From Pseudomonadota bacterium (GTDB taxonomy: Bacteria > Pseudomonadota > Alphaproteobacteria > Rhizobiales > Xanthobacteraceae), in the NCBI GenBank assembly GCA_018971625.1, contig JAGXAJ010000010.1, positions 1 to 64,000 of the forward strand: a stretch of DNA of 64,000 bases. Direction: 5' to 3'. A program made the translations under genes and the position numbers. This document shows positions 38,403-48,654 of the stretch, one piece after another (position 1 is the stretch's first letter; every line of letters begins with the position of its first letter). Below the pieces are notes generated by a model, which was given only the letters and a program-made list of their open reading frames with translations, searched no databases and had not been told where the DNA came from.

Positions 38403-40073
38403 CTAAACCGTGAGAACGTGAACGTAGCACAGCGGCTTCTTGCCCCACTGCTCGTTGACCGCGGCCCGCACTGCGCGGCGCACCGACTCGGCCAGCGCAT
38501 CGGGATCCCGCCGTTGGGCACGCGGCAGCCCTTCCGCGGTCGATACCACCACGTCGAACACGATGTCGTCGATATCCTCACCTGCGCTGTTCTTTTCCGG
38601 TATGCCAACGAGATCCACCTCGGGATCATCGGCCAGTTCGCCCTTTTCGGTGACTGCCACCGCCACAAAGATGCAGCCTGAAAACCCCATCTTGCGCCGT
38701 TCGACCACCGCGCGCGACTTCGCATCTTCCAGGATCGAACCGTCCTTGAACAGCCGCCCCGAGGGCAGTTCATCGATCACGGCGGGATCGCCCGGTCCGA
38801 TCTTGACCAGATCACCGTTGCGGCAGACCAGCACCCTGGGCACACCGGCGGACCGCGCCAGCCTGGCGTGCTCGGACAGATGCAGCGCTTCGCCATGGAC
38901 CGGGATCACAAGCTGCGGGCGCACCCAGGAGATCATGTCGCGCAATTCGTCGCAGCGCGGATGGCCGGAGACATGCACGAGATGGGTGCGGTCAGTAATG
39001 ACCTCGATGCCCTGCGACACCAGCCCATTGATGATGCTGCCGACCGCCTTCTCGTTGCCGGGGATGGTGCGCGACGAGAAGATCACGCAGTCACCTTTGT
39101 TGAGCGTGATCTGCGGATGGTCGTCATTGGCGATGCGGGCCAGCGCGGCGCGCGGCTCGCCCTGGCTTCCCGTGCACAGCGCCAGCACCTTGTCGGGCGG
39201 AAAATGTCCGTAAAGATCGGCACCACGGAAATCCTGCATGCCGTCGAGATGGCCGGTTTCCCGCGCCACCTGTACCACACGTTCCATGGCGCGGCCGACC
39301 ACCACGACTTCGCGACCGGCAAGACGCGCAGCGTCGGCAACGGCGCGCAGCCGTGCGACGTTGGAGGCAAAGGTGGTCACCGCAACGCGGCCTTTCGCAG
39401 TTCTGACCAGTTCGGCGATCGTTTTGGCGACTTCCGTTTCCGAGGGCGAACGACCGTCCCGCACCGCGTTGGTGGAATCGCCGATCAGTGCCAGCACGCC
39501 GGCATCGCCGAGTTCACGCAAGCGCCGCTCATCCGTCGGCGGACCAATGATCGGGGTCGGGTCGATCTTCCAGTCGCCGGTGTGCAGCACCGTGCCAACG
39601 GAGGTATGGATCGCCAGCGCATGGGATTCGGGAATCGAATGCGCTACCGGAATGAATTCGACATTGAACGGACCAATATCGATGCGGCCGCCTGACGGCA
39701 CCACGGTGACCGGGATCTTCGGTGGATCGCGCTCGGAGGCGCATTTGGCTTCGAGCAAGGCGGCGCTGAACTTGGTCGCGTAGATCGGGCATTTCAGTTT
39801 CGGCCAGAGGTCGATGAGCGCGCCAAAATGGTCCTCATGGGCGTGGGTCAGCACCAAGCCGACGAGGTTCTTGCGCTCTTTCTCCAGGAAGCGGATGTCG
39901 GGCATGATCAGATCGATGCCGGGGAGGTGCTCCTCGTCGCCAAAGGAGACCCCGAGATCGACCGCAAGCCACGACCCCTGATGGCGATTGCCGAGCCCAT
40001 AGACCGACAGGTTCATGCCGATCTCTCCGACGCCGCCGAGCGGCGCGAACGTGAATTCATCCGGCCGCGCCAT
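38403..40073 (-). CDS. rnj: ribonuclease J
   Basis: Metallo-beta-lactamase/beta-CASP exo- and endoribonuclease that matures and degrades RNA. It is 556 residues long. The zinc motif HAHEDH is at 77-82, followed by the family blocks IPVAHSIPESHALAI, LIGDSTNA and the beta-CASP region ending in HVSGHPRCDELRDMISWVRP. The C-terminal domain (from about 460) is present. The ATG overlaps the birA stop as TGATG, so translation is coupled. Position after nuoN-birA is conserved in this class. Confidence 0.94.
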   Translation of the reverse strand: MARPDEFTFAPLGGVGEIGMNLSVYGLGNRHQGSWLAVDLGVSFGDEEHLPGIDLIMPDIRFLEKERKNLVGLVLTHAHEDHFGALIDLWPKLKCPIYATKFSAALLEAKCASERDPPKIPVTVVPSGGRIDIGPFNVEFIPVAHSIPESHALAIHTSVGTVLHTGDWKIDPTPIIGPPTDERRLRELGDAGVLALIGDSTNAVRDGRSPSETEVAKTIAELVRTAKGRVAVTTFASNVARLRAVADAARLAGREVVVVGRAMERVVQVARETGHLDGMQDFRGADLYGHFPPDKVLALCTGSQGEPRAALARIANDDHPQITLNKGDCVIFSSRTIPGNEKAVGSIINGLVSQGIEVITDRTHLVHVSGHPRCDELRDMISWVRPQLVIPVHGEALHLSEHARLARSAGVPRVLVCRNGDLVKIGPGDPAVIDELPSGRLFKDGSILEDAKSRAVVERRKMGFSGCIFVAVAVTEKGELADDPEVDLVGIPEKNSAGEDIDDIVFDVVVSTAEGLPRAQRRDPDALAESVRRAVRAAVNEQWGKKPLCYVHVLTV

Positions 40074-40885
40074 CAGATTGCCCCTGCGGATGCGGCCTCA
40101 CCAAAGTAGACGTCTCCAGCCGCGATTGGGACCCGCCTGCCCTCGGCAGTTCGAACGATCATGCAGCCGGCCTCATCGAGCGTATCGAATGTCCCCTCCA
40201 GGGTGGCACCACCGGTATGGATCGCAACCTTCCCGCCAAGCCCCGCCGCGCGCGCAAGCCAGCGCTGCCGGATTTCGCCAAAGCCCCGGCCGTTGTCCCA
40301 GATGCCGCGCAATTCGGCCCAGGCGTCCGACAGTTCGGTGAACAATTCTTCCGCACTGATCCGGACGCCGAGCGCTGCCAACGACGTCGCGGGCATCGCG
40401 GTACCCTCGGGCGCCGCAACGACGTTGGTGCCGATTCCGATCACCACGGCGAGCCGGCTGCCGGCCACCGCCTCGGCTTCCAGCAGAATTCCGGCGAGCT
40501 TCTGCTGCCCGGCCAGTACATCATTCGGCCATTTCAGGAAAAACTTCATCTGATCCGATCCGGCCAAGCGCAGTGACGTATCGATACTGACCTTCCGCAG
40601 CGCCGCCTCAAGCGCGAGCCCGGCGGCAAATCCCAAAGTCGCGGCGACCGAAGGCGAGACGTCGATCACCTCCAGCACGCTGGCGGCGAGATTACCACGC
40701 GGTGCGATCCAGGGTCGATGCCGCCGCCCGCGTCCCGCCGTCTGCTCGGAGGTCACGAACCACATCGGTCCGCTCACCCCGGCGCGAGCACATGATATCG
40801 CTTCCGTGTTGGTCGAACCAATCTGGTCGAACGCCGCGAGCCGGTAGCCCACCGATATGGCCCGTGGACCGAGCGAAAACGCCAT
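40073..40885 (-). CDS. birA: biotin--[acetyl-CoA-carboxylase] ligase
   Basis: Attaches biotin to carboxylases. It is 270 residues long. It lacks the N-terminal helix-turn-helix of E. coli BirA, so it is an enzyme only. The adenylate-binding loop GRGRRHR is at 51-57 within SEQTAGRGRRHRPW. Later blocks are KWPNDVLAGQQKLAGILLE and VIGIGTNVVAAP. Encoded right after nuoN and coupled to rnj. Confidence 0.93.
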   Translation of the reverse strand: MAFSLGPRAISVGYRLAAFDQIGSTNTEAISCARAGVSGPMWFVTSEQTAGRGRRHRPWIAPRGNLAASVLEVIDVSPSVAATLGFAAGLALEAALRKVSIDTSLRLAGSDQMKFFLKWPNDVLAGQQKLAGILLEAEAVAGSRLAVVIGIGTNVVAAPEGTAMPATSLAALGVRISAEELFTELSDAWAELRGIWDNGRGFGEIRQRWLARAAGLGGKVAIHTGGATLEGTFDTLDEAGCMIVRTAEGRRVPIAAGDVYFGEAASAGAI

Positions 40886-40940
40886 CTCAGGCAGACCCGG
40901 TCTTACCGGAACCGGCGGAGCGCCAATGTTTTTGCTTGGG

Positions 40941-40983
40941 CATGATCTTCTCCGAAAACCGGGATCCGCTTTTCGGGATCATG
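40941..40983. repeat. GATC-rimmed palindromic repeat element
   Basis: The ends CATGATC (40941-40947) and GATCATG (40977-40983) are inverted, with GAAAACCGGGATCC and GCTTTTCGG arms inside that can fold into a hairpin. It ends two bases before the nuoN stop region. I recognise the pattern as a short palindrome scattered through rhizobial and Bradyrhizobium intergenic DNA. It may stabilise mRNA between nuoN and birA. Confidence 0.75.
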
Positions 40984-40984
40984 T

Positions 40985-42421
40985 CTAGAAAAGCGACTTC
41001 GCCGCGACCGTCGCGGTGCTGACCAGAAGGCCGGGATAAATCCAGAAGAACATGTTGAAGAGGCCCGCAACCGCCAGCACCGCTTGCAACTCACCCCGAA
41101 TCGGATCGAGTTCAACGAGCGGCTCGTCGAAATACATCACCTTGATGATGTTGAGATAGTAAAACGCGCCGACCACGCTGGAGAGCACGCCGATTACCGA
41201 CAGCGTGAACAGGCCGGCCTTGATGGCCGCCACGAACACGAAATATTTCGCGAAGAAGCCTGCCAGCGGCGGAATGCCCGTCAGCGAGAACAGCAACATT
41301 GCGAAAAAGAAGGCCAGTAGCGGATTGGTGCGCGACAGACCGGAAAAATCGCTGATGTTTTCGACGTGCTTGCCGTTGCGCTTCATGGTCAGGATCACCG
41401 CAAAGCTGCCGAGCGTCATCGCCACATAGATCGCGATATAGACCAGTACGCCCTGCGCGCCGTCGGCGGTGCCCGCGGCGAGCCCGACGAGGGCAAAGCC
41501 CATATGGCCGATCGAGGAATAGGCCATCAGCCGCTTGATATTTTTCTGTCCGATGGCAGCGAATGAGCCCAGCGCCATTGAGGCGATAGAGACGAAAATC
41601 ACGATGTGCTGCCATTGCGGCAAGATGCCCGAAAATGCGGTCAGCGCCACACGGGTGAACACCGCAAGCGCCGCGACCTTCGGCGCCGAGGCAAAGAAGG
41701 CCGTCACCGGCGTCGGGGCTCCTTCATAAACGTCAGGCGTCCACATATGGAACGGCACCGCGGAGACCTTGAAGCAAAGCCCGGCGAGCAGGAACACCAG
41801 GCCAAACACGATGCCGAGGTTGCCGGTCTTCACGGCGGCCGCGATGCCGGCAAAGCTGACGGTGCCGGTGAAGCCATATATCAGCGAGGCGCCGTAGAGC
41901 AGCATTCCAGACGACAGTGCGCCCAAGACAAAATATTTCAGGCCGGCTTCGGTGGATTTGACGTCGTCCCGGTTACTCGCAGCGACCACGTATAGCGCCA
42001 GCGACATCAGCTCGAGCCCGAGATAGAGCATGATCAGGTCGCCGGCCGAGATCAGCACCATCATGCCCAAGGTCGAGAGCAGCACCAGGATGGCGTATTC
42101 GAAGATGCGGCGTGACGGATCGGACAGAAATTCCGCCGACAGGATCAGTGTCGCGGTCGAACCTATGATCGCGAGGATTTTCAGGAAGCGGGCGAAGTCA
42201 TCGACAATGAAACTACCGCCGAACGTCATGAGCTTTCCGGCCGGCAGCATCACTTCCAGTGTGCCGACGGCGATCAGCAGGCAGACCGCTAGCGCCGTGA
42301 CAAGCCTGGTGATCTGCGGTCCACGATAGGCCCCGGCAATCAGCAGCATCATGGCGCCGGCGCCCAGCACCAGTTCCGGCAGCACGGGCAGCAACTGATA
42401 ACCTGCACTTTGGAACTTCAT
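40985..42421 (-). CDS. nuoN: NADH-quinone oxidoreductase subunit N
   Basis: Antiporter-like proton-pumping subunit in the membrane arm of complex I. It has 478 residues and about fourteen transmembrane helices. Family features: LYLGLELMSLALYVVAA (with the key glutamate), KYFVLGALSSGMLLYG and SSIGHMGFALVGLA (TM8 lysine/histidine region), plus LTGIPPLAGFFAKYF. It is the last nuo gene; birA follows after 100 bases that hold a palindromic element. Confidence 0.96.
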   Translation of the reverse strand: MKFQSAGYQLLPVLPELVLGAGAMMLLIAGAYRGPQITRLVTALAVCLLIAVGTLEVMLPAGKLMTFGGSFIVDDFARFLKILAIIGSTATLILSAEFLSDPSRRIFEYAILVLLSTLGMMVLISAGDLIMLYLGLELMSLALYVVAASNRDDVKSTEAGLKYFVLGALSSGMLLYGASLIYGFTGTVSFAGIAAAVKTGNLGIVFGLVFLLAGLCFKVSAVPFHMWTPDVYEGAPTPVTAFFASAPKVAALAVFTRVALTAFSGILPQWQHIVIFVSIASMALGSFAAIGQKNIKRLMAYSSIGHMGFALVGLAAGTADGAQGVLVYIAIYVAMTLGSFAVILTMKRNGKHVENISDFSGLSRTNPLLAFFFAMLLFSLTGIPPLAGFFAKYFVFVAAIKAGLFTLSVIGVLSSVVGAFYYLNIIKVMYFDEPLVELDPIRGELQAVLAVAGLFNMFFWIYPGLLVSTATVAAKSLF

Positions 42422-42443
42422 GGCGTCGTCCTAACCTGTATTT

Positions 42444-43952
42444 TCATTGCAACAGCTGGGCTGCCTGGGTGGTCAGCGCGCGGCTGTAATTGGCTACGAG
42501 TTGCTGCACCGACGTCGCCGACATGTCGAGTATGGGCTTCGGATAGACGCCGAACAGGATAGTCAGCGCCACCAGCGGTACCAGCGTCAGGCATTCGCGG
42601 AACGTCAGGTCCTTGATGCTGGCGAGCGACGGTTTCACCAGCGCGCCGAACACCACCTTGCGATAGAGCCACAGCGCGTAAGCGGCCGACAAGATCACGC
42701 CGGTGGTGGCGAAGAAAGCGGTCGGCAGCGAAACCTTGAACGTACCGAGTAGCGTCATGAACTCACCGACGAAGCCCGAAGTGCCGGGCAGACCGACATT
42801 GGCCATGGTGAATACCATGAACACCAGCGCGTAGAGCGGCATCCGGTTAACCAGGCCGCCATAGGCCGCGATCTCGCGGGTGTGCATCCGGTCATAGACA
42901 ATGCCGACGCAGAGGAACAACGCGCCTGAGACGATGCCGTGCGAGATCATCTGGAACACGCCCCCGGCGACGCCCTGCATGGTGCCGGCAAAGATGCCCA
43001 TCGTGACAAAGCCCATGTGGGCCACCGACGAATAGGCGATCAGTTTCTTCATGTCCTCCTGCATCAGCGCCACCAGCGAGGTGTACATGATCGCAATGAC
43101 CGATAGCGTGTAGATCAACGGCGCGAAATCATGCGAGGCCAGCGGGAACATCGGCAGCGAGAACCGCAGAAAGCCATAGCCGCCCATCTTCAAGAGGATC
43201 GCGGCAAGGATCACCGAACCCGCGGTCGGCGCCTCGACGTGCGCGTCCGGTAGCCAGGTGTGAACCGGCCACATCGGCATCTTGACCGCGAAGGACGCAA
43301 AGAATGCCAGCCACGCCCAGGTCTGCAGGCTGCGCGGGACCGCGGTGTGCATCAAGGTCGGGATATCGGTGGTGCCGGCATTCCAGTACAGCGCCATGAT
43401 CGCCAGCAGCATCAGGACCGAACCCAGCAGCGTATAGAGGAAGAATTTGAAGCTGGCATAGACCCGGCGCGGCCCGCCCCACACCCCGATGATCAGGAAC
43501 ATCGGGATCAGCCCGCCTTCGAAGAACAGATAGAACAGCACCAGGTCGAGCGAGGAGAAAGTGCCAACCATCAGCGTTTCCAGGATCAGGAACGCCATCA
43601 TGTATTCGCGCACCCGGATCGTCACCGACCTCCAGCTCGCGATGATGCAGAACGGCAGCACCGCGGTGGTCAGGATCACGAACGGCAGCGAAATACCGTC
43701 AACGCCCATGCGGTAGGTGCTGGCGCTGGCCAGCCACGGCGCCTTCTCGACAAACTGGAAATCCGCCTGCGAGGGGTCGAACCGCCAGACCAGGATCAGC
43801 GACACGGCAAGCGTGATCAGCGTGGTCCACAGCGCAATCCAGCGCGAGTTGCGCTGCGCCGCCTCGTCGTTGCCGCGAATGATATAAATCAACAGCGCGC
43901 CAAAGGCCGGCAGGAAGGTGACGACGGAAAGGATGGGCCAGGTTGTCATCAC
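42444..43952 (-). CDS. nuoM: NADH-quinone oxidoreductase subunit M
   Basis: Antiporter-like subunit of the complex I membrane arm. It has 502 residues and about fourteen helices. Seen: [20 protein letters not shown] (conserved glutamate), [19 protein letters not shown] (conserved lysine and histidines), [17 protein letters not shown] and the late [14 protein letters not shown]. The start at 43952 overlaps the nuoL stop by four bases. A 22-base gap leads to nuoN. Confidence 0.96.
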   Translation of the reverse strand: MMTTWPILSVVTFLPAFGALLIYIIRGNDEAAQRNSRWIALWTTLITLAVSLILVWRFDPSQADFQFVEKAPWLASASTYRMGVDGISLPFVILTTAVLPFCIIASWRSVTIRVREYMMAFLILETLMVGTFSSLDLVLFYLFFEGGLIPMFLIIGVWGGPRRVYASFKFFLYTLLGSVLMLLAIMALYWNAGTTDIPTLMHTAVPRSLQTWAWLAFFASFAVKMPMWPVHTWLPDAHVEAPTAGSVILAAILLKMGGYGFLRFSLPMFPLASHDFAPLIYTLSVIAIMYTSLVALMQEDMKKLIAYSSVAHMGFVTMGIFAGTMQGVAGGVFQMISHGIVSGALFLCVGIVYDRMHTREIAAYGGLVNRMPLYALVFMVFTMANVGLPGTSGFVGEFMTLLGTFKVSLPTAFFATTGVILSAAYALWLYRKVVFGALVKPSLASIKDLTFRECLTLVPLVALTILFGVYPKPILDMSATSVQQLVANYSRALTTQAAQLLQ

Positions 43953-46063
43953 TGGCCCCCCGCGCCTGACATGAAATAGGTGATCAATCCCGCGACCCCG
44001 ATCAGCATCGCAAAGGCATAATGATAAAGGTAACCGGTTTGCAGGCGTACCACCTCGCGAGTGACGTAAAGTACTCGCGCGGAGACGCCGTCAGGACCGA
44101 AACCGTCGATGATATAGCCGTCGCCGAACTTCCACAGGAAGCGCCCGAGCCATTTCGCCGGACGGACGAAGATGAAGTCGTACAGCTCGTCGAAATACCA
44201 TTTGTTGAGCAGGAACTGGTAAAGCATCTGATGCTCGCGAGCGAGCCCGGCCGGCATATATGGCCTGCGGATATAGAAGACGTAGGATACATAGGTGCCG
44301 ATCACCATCATGGCGGTCGGCAACAGCTTGATCCATTCCGGAATGCCTTCTTCCATGTCCTCGATGATATGCGGGTGCATCTTCAGCGAATCGCGGAAGA
44401 ATTCCTCTACGCCATTGCCGACGAACAACTCCTTGAACGGAAAGCCCGAGAAGATTGATCCGGCAGCGAGAATGCCGATCGGGATCAGCATCGTGAGCGG
44501 GCTCTCATGAGCCGCCTCGTAATGCTCCTCGTCGTGCGGCTCGCCGAAGAAGGTCTTGAAGATCAGGCGCCAGGAGTAGAATGCGGTCAGTCCTGCCGCG
44601 GCCACCGTCGCCAGGTAACCGTAGACTGCCAGCGGATTGTGCGAGACGTAAGCAGACTCGATAATCGCATCCTTGGAGAAATAACCGGCAAAGAACGGCA
44701 CTCCGGTCAACGCCATGGTGCCGATGCACATCACGAAGAATGTGAAGGGAATCTTGCGCCACAGCCCGCCCATATGACGGATGTCCTGCTCGTGGTGCAT
44801 TGCATAGATCACCGAGCCCGAGCCCAGGAACATCAGCGCCTTGAAGAAGGCGTGGGTGAACAGATGAAACATGCCGACCGAATAGGCCCCAGCCCCCATT
44901 GCCACGAACATGTAGCCCAGCTGCGAACAAGTCGAATACGCAACGATACGCTTGATGTCGTTCTGCACGAGGCCGACGGAGGCGCCGAAAAACGCCGTGG
45001 TCGCGCCGAAGAACATCACGACAGTTTGCGCGTCAGGCGCAAGCTCGAACAACGGTGACAGCCGCGCGACCATGAACACGCCGGCGGTAACCATGGTGGC
45101 GGCATGGATCAGCGCGGAAACCGGCGTCGGACCTTCCATCGCATCCGGCAACCAGGTGTGCAGCAGAAACTGGGCGGATTTGCCCATCGCTCCCATGAAC
45201 AGCAGCAGGCAGGTCAGAGTCAGCGCGGCAGGATGCCAGCCAAAGAAGTCGATGGTCTTGCCGGCGAGCCCGGGCGCCGCGGCAAAGATGGTCTCGAAAT
45301 CGATCGAGCCGACCAGCGCGAAGACCGCGAAAATGCCGAGCGCGAAGCCGAAATCGCCGACCCGGTTGACCACGAAGGCCTTGATCGCCGCCGCATTCGC
45401 CGACGGCTTGTAGTACCAGAATCCGATCAGCAGATAGCTCGCGAGACCCACGCCTTCCCAACCGAAGAACAACTGCACCAGATTGTCCGATGTCACCAGC
45501 ATCAGCATCGCGAAGGTGAACAGCGACAAATAGGCAAAGAACCGTGGCCGGTTCGGATCCTCGTCCATATAGCCGATCGAATAGAGATGCACGAGCGACG
45601 ACACGGTCGTAACCACCACCAGCATCACGGCGGTCAACGTGTCGACCCGCAGCGACCAGGCCACCTGCAAGTCTCCGGATTCGATCCACGGGAATAGCGC
45701 GATCCGGGCATCGTGATGCATAAAGCCAACGTCGACAAAGGCGAACCAGGACAGCGCCGCGGATACCAGCAGCAGGCCGGTGGTGATCAGCTCGGCCGCG
45801 CGCGATCCTGCCGCCGGCGGTTCGACCGCATGGTGGTCGTCATGACCATGGTCGTCATGCGCTTTCAGCTCGCCGTGGCTGGCATGGATGATGGACGCTT
45901 CATCGATCGGGGTTGTGTTGTACGAGGTCACACCGTGACCATGCCCGTCGTCATGGTGCTCGACGGTATCGCCGCCCGGATTGCGCACATGCGCCCCGAC
46001 GATCGAGATCAGCCCCGCAACGATGGCGCCGATCAGCGGCAGAAAGACGATGGCCTGGATCAT
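43949..46063 (-). CDS. nuoL: NADH-quinone oxidoreductase subunit L
   Basis: Largest antiporter-like subunit of complex I, carrying the long lateral helix. It has 704 residues, somewhat longer than E. coli NuoL (613). The extra length is partly a histidine/aspartate-rich insertion near residues 30-85 ([25 protein letters not shown]), which could bind metal. Core motifs: [39 protein letters not shown] and [14 protein letters not shown]. It follows nuoK after an 82-base gap that contains a palindromic element. Confidence 0.95.
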   Translation of the reverse strand: MIQAIVFLPLIGAIVAGLISIVGAHVRNPGGDTVEHHDDGHGHGVTSYNTTPIDEASIIHASHGELKAHDDHGHDDHHAVEPPAAGSRAAELITTGLLLVSAALSWFAFVDVGFMHHDARIALFPWIESGDLQVAWSLRVDTLTAVMLVVVTTVSSLVHLYSIGYMDEDPNRPRFFAYLSLFTFAMLMLVTSDNLVQLFFGWEGVGLASYLLIGFWYYKPSANAAAIKAFVVNRVGDFGFALGIFAVFALVGSIDFETIFAAAPGLAGKTIDFFGWHPAALTLTCLLLFMGAMGKSAQFLLHTWLPDAMEGPTPVSALIHAATMVTAGVFMVARLSPLFELAPDAQTVVMFFGATTAFFGASVGLVQNDIKRIVAYSTCSQLGYMFVAMGAGAYSVGMFHLFTHAFFKALMFLGSGSVIYAMHHEQDIRHMGGLWRKIPFTFFVMCIGTMALTGVPFFAGYFSKDAIIESAYVSHNPLAVYGYLATVAAAGLTAFYSWRLIFKTFFGEPHDEEHYEAAHESPLTMLIPIGILAAGSIFSGFPFKELFVGNGVEEFFRDSLKMHPHIIEDMEEGIPEWIKLLPTAMMVIGTYVSYVFYIRRPYMPAGLAREHQMLYQFLLNKWYFDELYDFIFVRPAKWLGRFLWKFGDGYIIDGFGPDGVSARVLYVTREVVRLQTGYLYHYAFAMLIGVAGLITYFMSGAGGQ

Positions 46064-46082
46064 CAGCGCATCTCTTGGTGCG

Positions 46083-46145
46083 TGATCTCAGAACAAACGA
46101 AGACGTTTGTTCGGGAAAACCGGTTGCCCCTTTTCCGGGTCATGC
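46083..46145. repeat. GATC-rimmed palindromic repeat between nuoK and nuoL
   Basis: A nested structure. GAACAAACG (46091-46099) pairs with CGTTTGTTC (46104-46112), and the following GGGAAAACCGG and CCTTTTCC arms match the 40941 copy. It ends in GGGTCATG next to the nuoK stop. It fills the only sizeable gap in the middle of the nuo membrane-arm genes. Confidence 0.7.
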
Positions 46146-46454
46146 TCAGCCCTTCATAAGATTGACGTCCTCAACCGCGATCGAGCCGCGGTTGCGGAAG
46201 TAGACCACCAGCACCGCAAGGCCGATCGCCGCTTCCGCGGCGGCCACCGTCAGCACCAACAACGCGAATACCTGGCCGACGATGTCGCCGAGAAAGGTCG
46301 AGAACGCCACCAGATTGATATTGACCGAAAGCAGGATCAGCTCGATTGACATCAGGATGACGATGATATTCTTGCGGTTGAGGAAGATGCCGAGGATCCC
46401 GACCGTGAACAGGATCGCGCCGACCGCGAGGTAATGTCCGAGGCTGATCGTCAT
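46146..46454 (-). CDS. nuoK: NADH-quinone oxidoreductase subunit K
   Basis: Small membrane subunit of complex I. It has 102 residues and three helices. The conserved glutamates of the proton path are in [13 protein letters not shown] (Glu38) and [15 protein letters not shown] (Glu74). The ATG at 46454 overlaps the nuoJ stop, so translation is coupled. A longer frame upstream is a shadow of nuoJ. Confidence 0.96.
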   Translation of the reverse strand: MTISLGHYLAVGAILFTVGILGIFLNRKNIIVILMSIELILLSVNINLVAFSTFLGDIVGQVFALLVLTVAAAEAAIGLAVLVVYFRNRGSIAVEDVNLMKG

Positions 46455-47089
46455 TGCACCCACTCCGCGGCGTCCGCGTCCCGCAGCCCCTGCCCCGCCG
46501 CCACCTTGCGCACCCGCATCGCCAGTTCCGGCGTGCGTGCGTTCTGCACATTGATGTCCTGCCGCTTGACACTGACCTTGTGGCGCAGCGTCAGCACGAT
46601 GGCACCGATCATGGCGACCAAAAGCACCATCCCCGCGATCTGGAAGTAGTGAATGTATTTTGTGTAGAGCACGAGGCCGAGCGCCTCGGTGTTGCTGACA
46701 TTGGCGGGAATTGGCGCAGTGATCGAGCTGGTCAGCGTCGGGTTGATGACGGACGCGCCAACGGTCATCAGCAGTTCGAACAGGAAAATGCCGCCGATCA
46801 CGATACCGACCGGCAGATACTGGATGAAGCCTTCGCGCAGCGCCGCAAAATCGACGTCGAGCATCATGATCACGAACAGGAACAGCACCGCGACCGCGCC
46901 GACATAGACCACCACCAGGATCATCGCCAGAAACTCCGCGCCCATCAGTACGAACAGGCCGGCCGCGTTGACGAAGGCGAGGATCAGATACAGCACGGAG
47001 TGCACGGGGTTGCGCGACACAATCACCATCACCGCGGATGCGACGCATACGCCGGCAAACAGATAGAAGAACAGCGCGGAAAGGATCAT
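46451..47089 (-). CDS. nuoJ: NADH-quinone oxidoreductase subunit J
   Basis: Membrane subunit of complex I next to the quinone site. It has 212 residues and five helices. Family stretch: [20 protein letters not shown] followed by [20 protein letters not shown], including the pi-bulge helix TM3. The C-terminal tail (residues 175-212) is soluble. It overlaps nuoK and follows nuoI by nine bases. Confidence 0.96.
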   Translation of the reverse strand: MILSALFFYLFAGVCVASAVMVIVSRNPVHSVLYLILAFVNAAGLFVLMGAEFLAMILVVVYVGAVAVLFLFVIMMLDVDFAALREGFIQYLPVGIVIGGIFLFELLMTVGASVINPTLTSSITAPIPANVSNTEALGLVLYTKYIHYFQIAGMVLLVAMIGAIVLTLRHKVSVKRQDINVQNARTPELAMRVRKVAAGQGLRDADAAEWVQ

Positions 47090-47098
47090 GCCCTCACC

Positions 47099-47593
47099 TT
47101 ACCGGTACGGCGCGTCGAGTTCGATCGATTTCGCAATCTCTCGCTCCCAGCGGTCGCCATTGGCGAGAAGTTTCGCCTTGTCATAATAGAGTTCCTCGCG
47201 GGTCTCGGTCGCGAATTCGAAATTCGGTCCCTCGACGATAGCATCGACCGGACACGCCTCCTGGCACAGCCCGCAATAAATGCATTTCACCATGTCGATG
47301 TCGTAGCGCACGGTACGCCGCGTGCCGTCATTGCGACGCGGGCCGGCCTCGATGGTGATGGCCTGCGCCGGACATATCGCTTCGCACAGCTTGCAGGCGA
47401 TGCACCGTTCTTCGCCGTTCGGGTAGCGGCGCAGCGCATGCTCGCCCCGGAAACGCGGCGAGATCGGTCCCTTCTCGAACGGATAGTTCAAGGTCGGCTT
47501 CGGCTTGAAGAAATAGCGCATGGCGAGAAAGAACGCCGACACGAATTCCGACAGCAACAGCGATCTCGCGGTGGCATTGACGTTGATACTCAT
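47099..47593 (-). CDS. nuoI: NADH-quinone oxidoreductase subunit I
   Basis: Peripheral-arm subunit with two [4Fe-4S] clusters (N6a, N6b) passing electrons towards quinone. It has 164 residues. Clusters: [12 protein letters not shown] (Cys64, 67, 70, 74) and [12 protein letters not shown] (Cys104, 107, 110, 114). An N-terminal amphipathic helix docks to the membrane. Seven bases after nuoH. Confidence 0.97.
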   Translation of the reverse strand: MSINVNATARSLLLSEFVSAFFLAMRYFFKPKPTLNYPFEKGPISPRFRGEHALRRYPNGEERCIACKLCEAICPAQAITIEAGPRRNDGTRRTVRYDIDMVKCIYCGLCQEACPVDAIVEGPNFEFATETREELYYDKAKLLANGDRWEREIAKSIELDAPYR

Positions 47594-47600
47594 AGCGACC

Positions 47601-48644
47601 TCATCTCGGCGCGAGCCCGGCGAATTGCAGCACGGCGGCGACGATCACCACCATCGCCAGCGACAGCGGCAGAAACACCTTCCAGCCGAGCCGCATCAGT
47701 TGATCGTAACGGTAGCGCGGCACGATTGCCTTCGCCATCGCAAACAGGAAAAACATGAAGAAGACCTTGAGCGCGAACCAGAAGATACCCAGCGGCGCTG
47801 CATTGAATGGCCAGAAGGGAATTGGTGACAGCCACCCGCCGAGGAACAGGATCGTCGCCAGCGCGCACATGGTGGTGATCGCAACATACTCGCCGAGCAT
47901 GAACAAAAGATACGGCGTCGAGCCGTATTCGACCATAAAGCCCGCCACCAGTTCGGATTCGGCTTCTACCAGGTCGAACGGCGGTCGATTGGTCTCGGCC
48001 AACGCCGAGACGTAGAACACCACAAACATCGGGAACAGCGGCAGCCAGTACCAGCCGAGTAATCCCCATTTCGAGTTCTGTGCCTCGACCACCGCCGACA
48101 GGTTCAGCGAGCCTGCGCACAGCAACACGGTGATGATGACGAAGCCGATCGAGACCTCGTAGCTCACCATCTGCGCTGCCGAGCGCAGCGCAGCAAGGAA
48201 CGGGTATTTCGAGTTTGACGACCAGCCGGCCATGATGATGCCATAGATCGACAGCGACGAGATCGCGAAAATGTAGAGAATCCCGACATTGATGTCGGAG
48301 ATCACCCAGCCGAGATTCATCGGAATTACGGCCCAGGAGGCCAGCGCCAGAATGCAGGATACCAAAGGCGCCAGCAGAAACACGCCCTTGTTGGCGCCGG
48401 CGGGAATCGTCGGCTCCTTCAGCACGAATTTCAGAAGGTCGGCGAACGACTGGAACAGGCCGAACGGTCCAACGACGTTGGGACCGCGCCGGATCTGCAC
48501 CGCGGCCCAGATCTTGCGGTCGGCGAGCAGGATGTAGGCGATCGCGATCAGGAGCACCACGAGCAGCAAAAGGCTTTCCGCGACCATCACGATCAGTGGC
48601 CACAGGAAGTCCGTCCAGAATGCGCTTGTGAAGAAATCAGCCAT
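47601..48644 (-). CDS. nuoH: NADH-quinone oxidoreductase subunit H
   Basis: Membrane subunit forming the quinone entry chamber. It has 347 residues and eight helices. Conserved: [36 protein letters not shown], the acidic loop [20 protein letters not shown] and MVEYGS. Ten bases after nuoG. Confidence 0.97.
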   Translation of the reverse strand: MADFFTSAFWTDFLWPLIVMVAESLLLLVVLLIAIAYILLADRKIWAAVQIRRGPNVVGPFGLFQSFADLLKFVLKEPTIPAGANKGVFLLAPLVSCILALASWAVIPMNLGWVISDINVGILYIFAISSLSIYGIIMAGWSSNSKYPFLAALRSAAQMVSYEVSIGFVIITVLLCAGSLNLSAVVEAQNSKWGLLGWYWLPLFPMFVVFYVSALAETNRPPFDLVEAESELVAGFMVEYGSTPYLLFMLGEYVAITTMCALATILFLGGWLSPIPFWPFNAAPLGIFWFALKVFFMFFLFAMAKAIVPRYRYDQLMRLGWKVFLPLSLAMVVIVAAVLQFAGLAPR

Positions 48645-48654
48645 CAGATCACGC

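Noticed and set aside
46454..47758. 434-residue + strand open frame over nuoJ, nuoI and nuoH
   Set aside because: Antisense to intact complex I genes; histidine/arginine-rich shadow composition.
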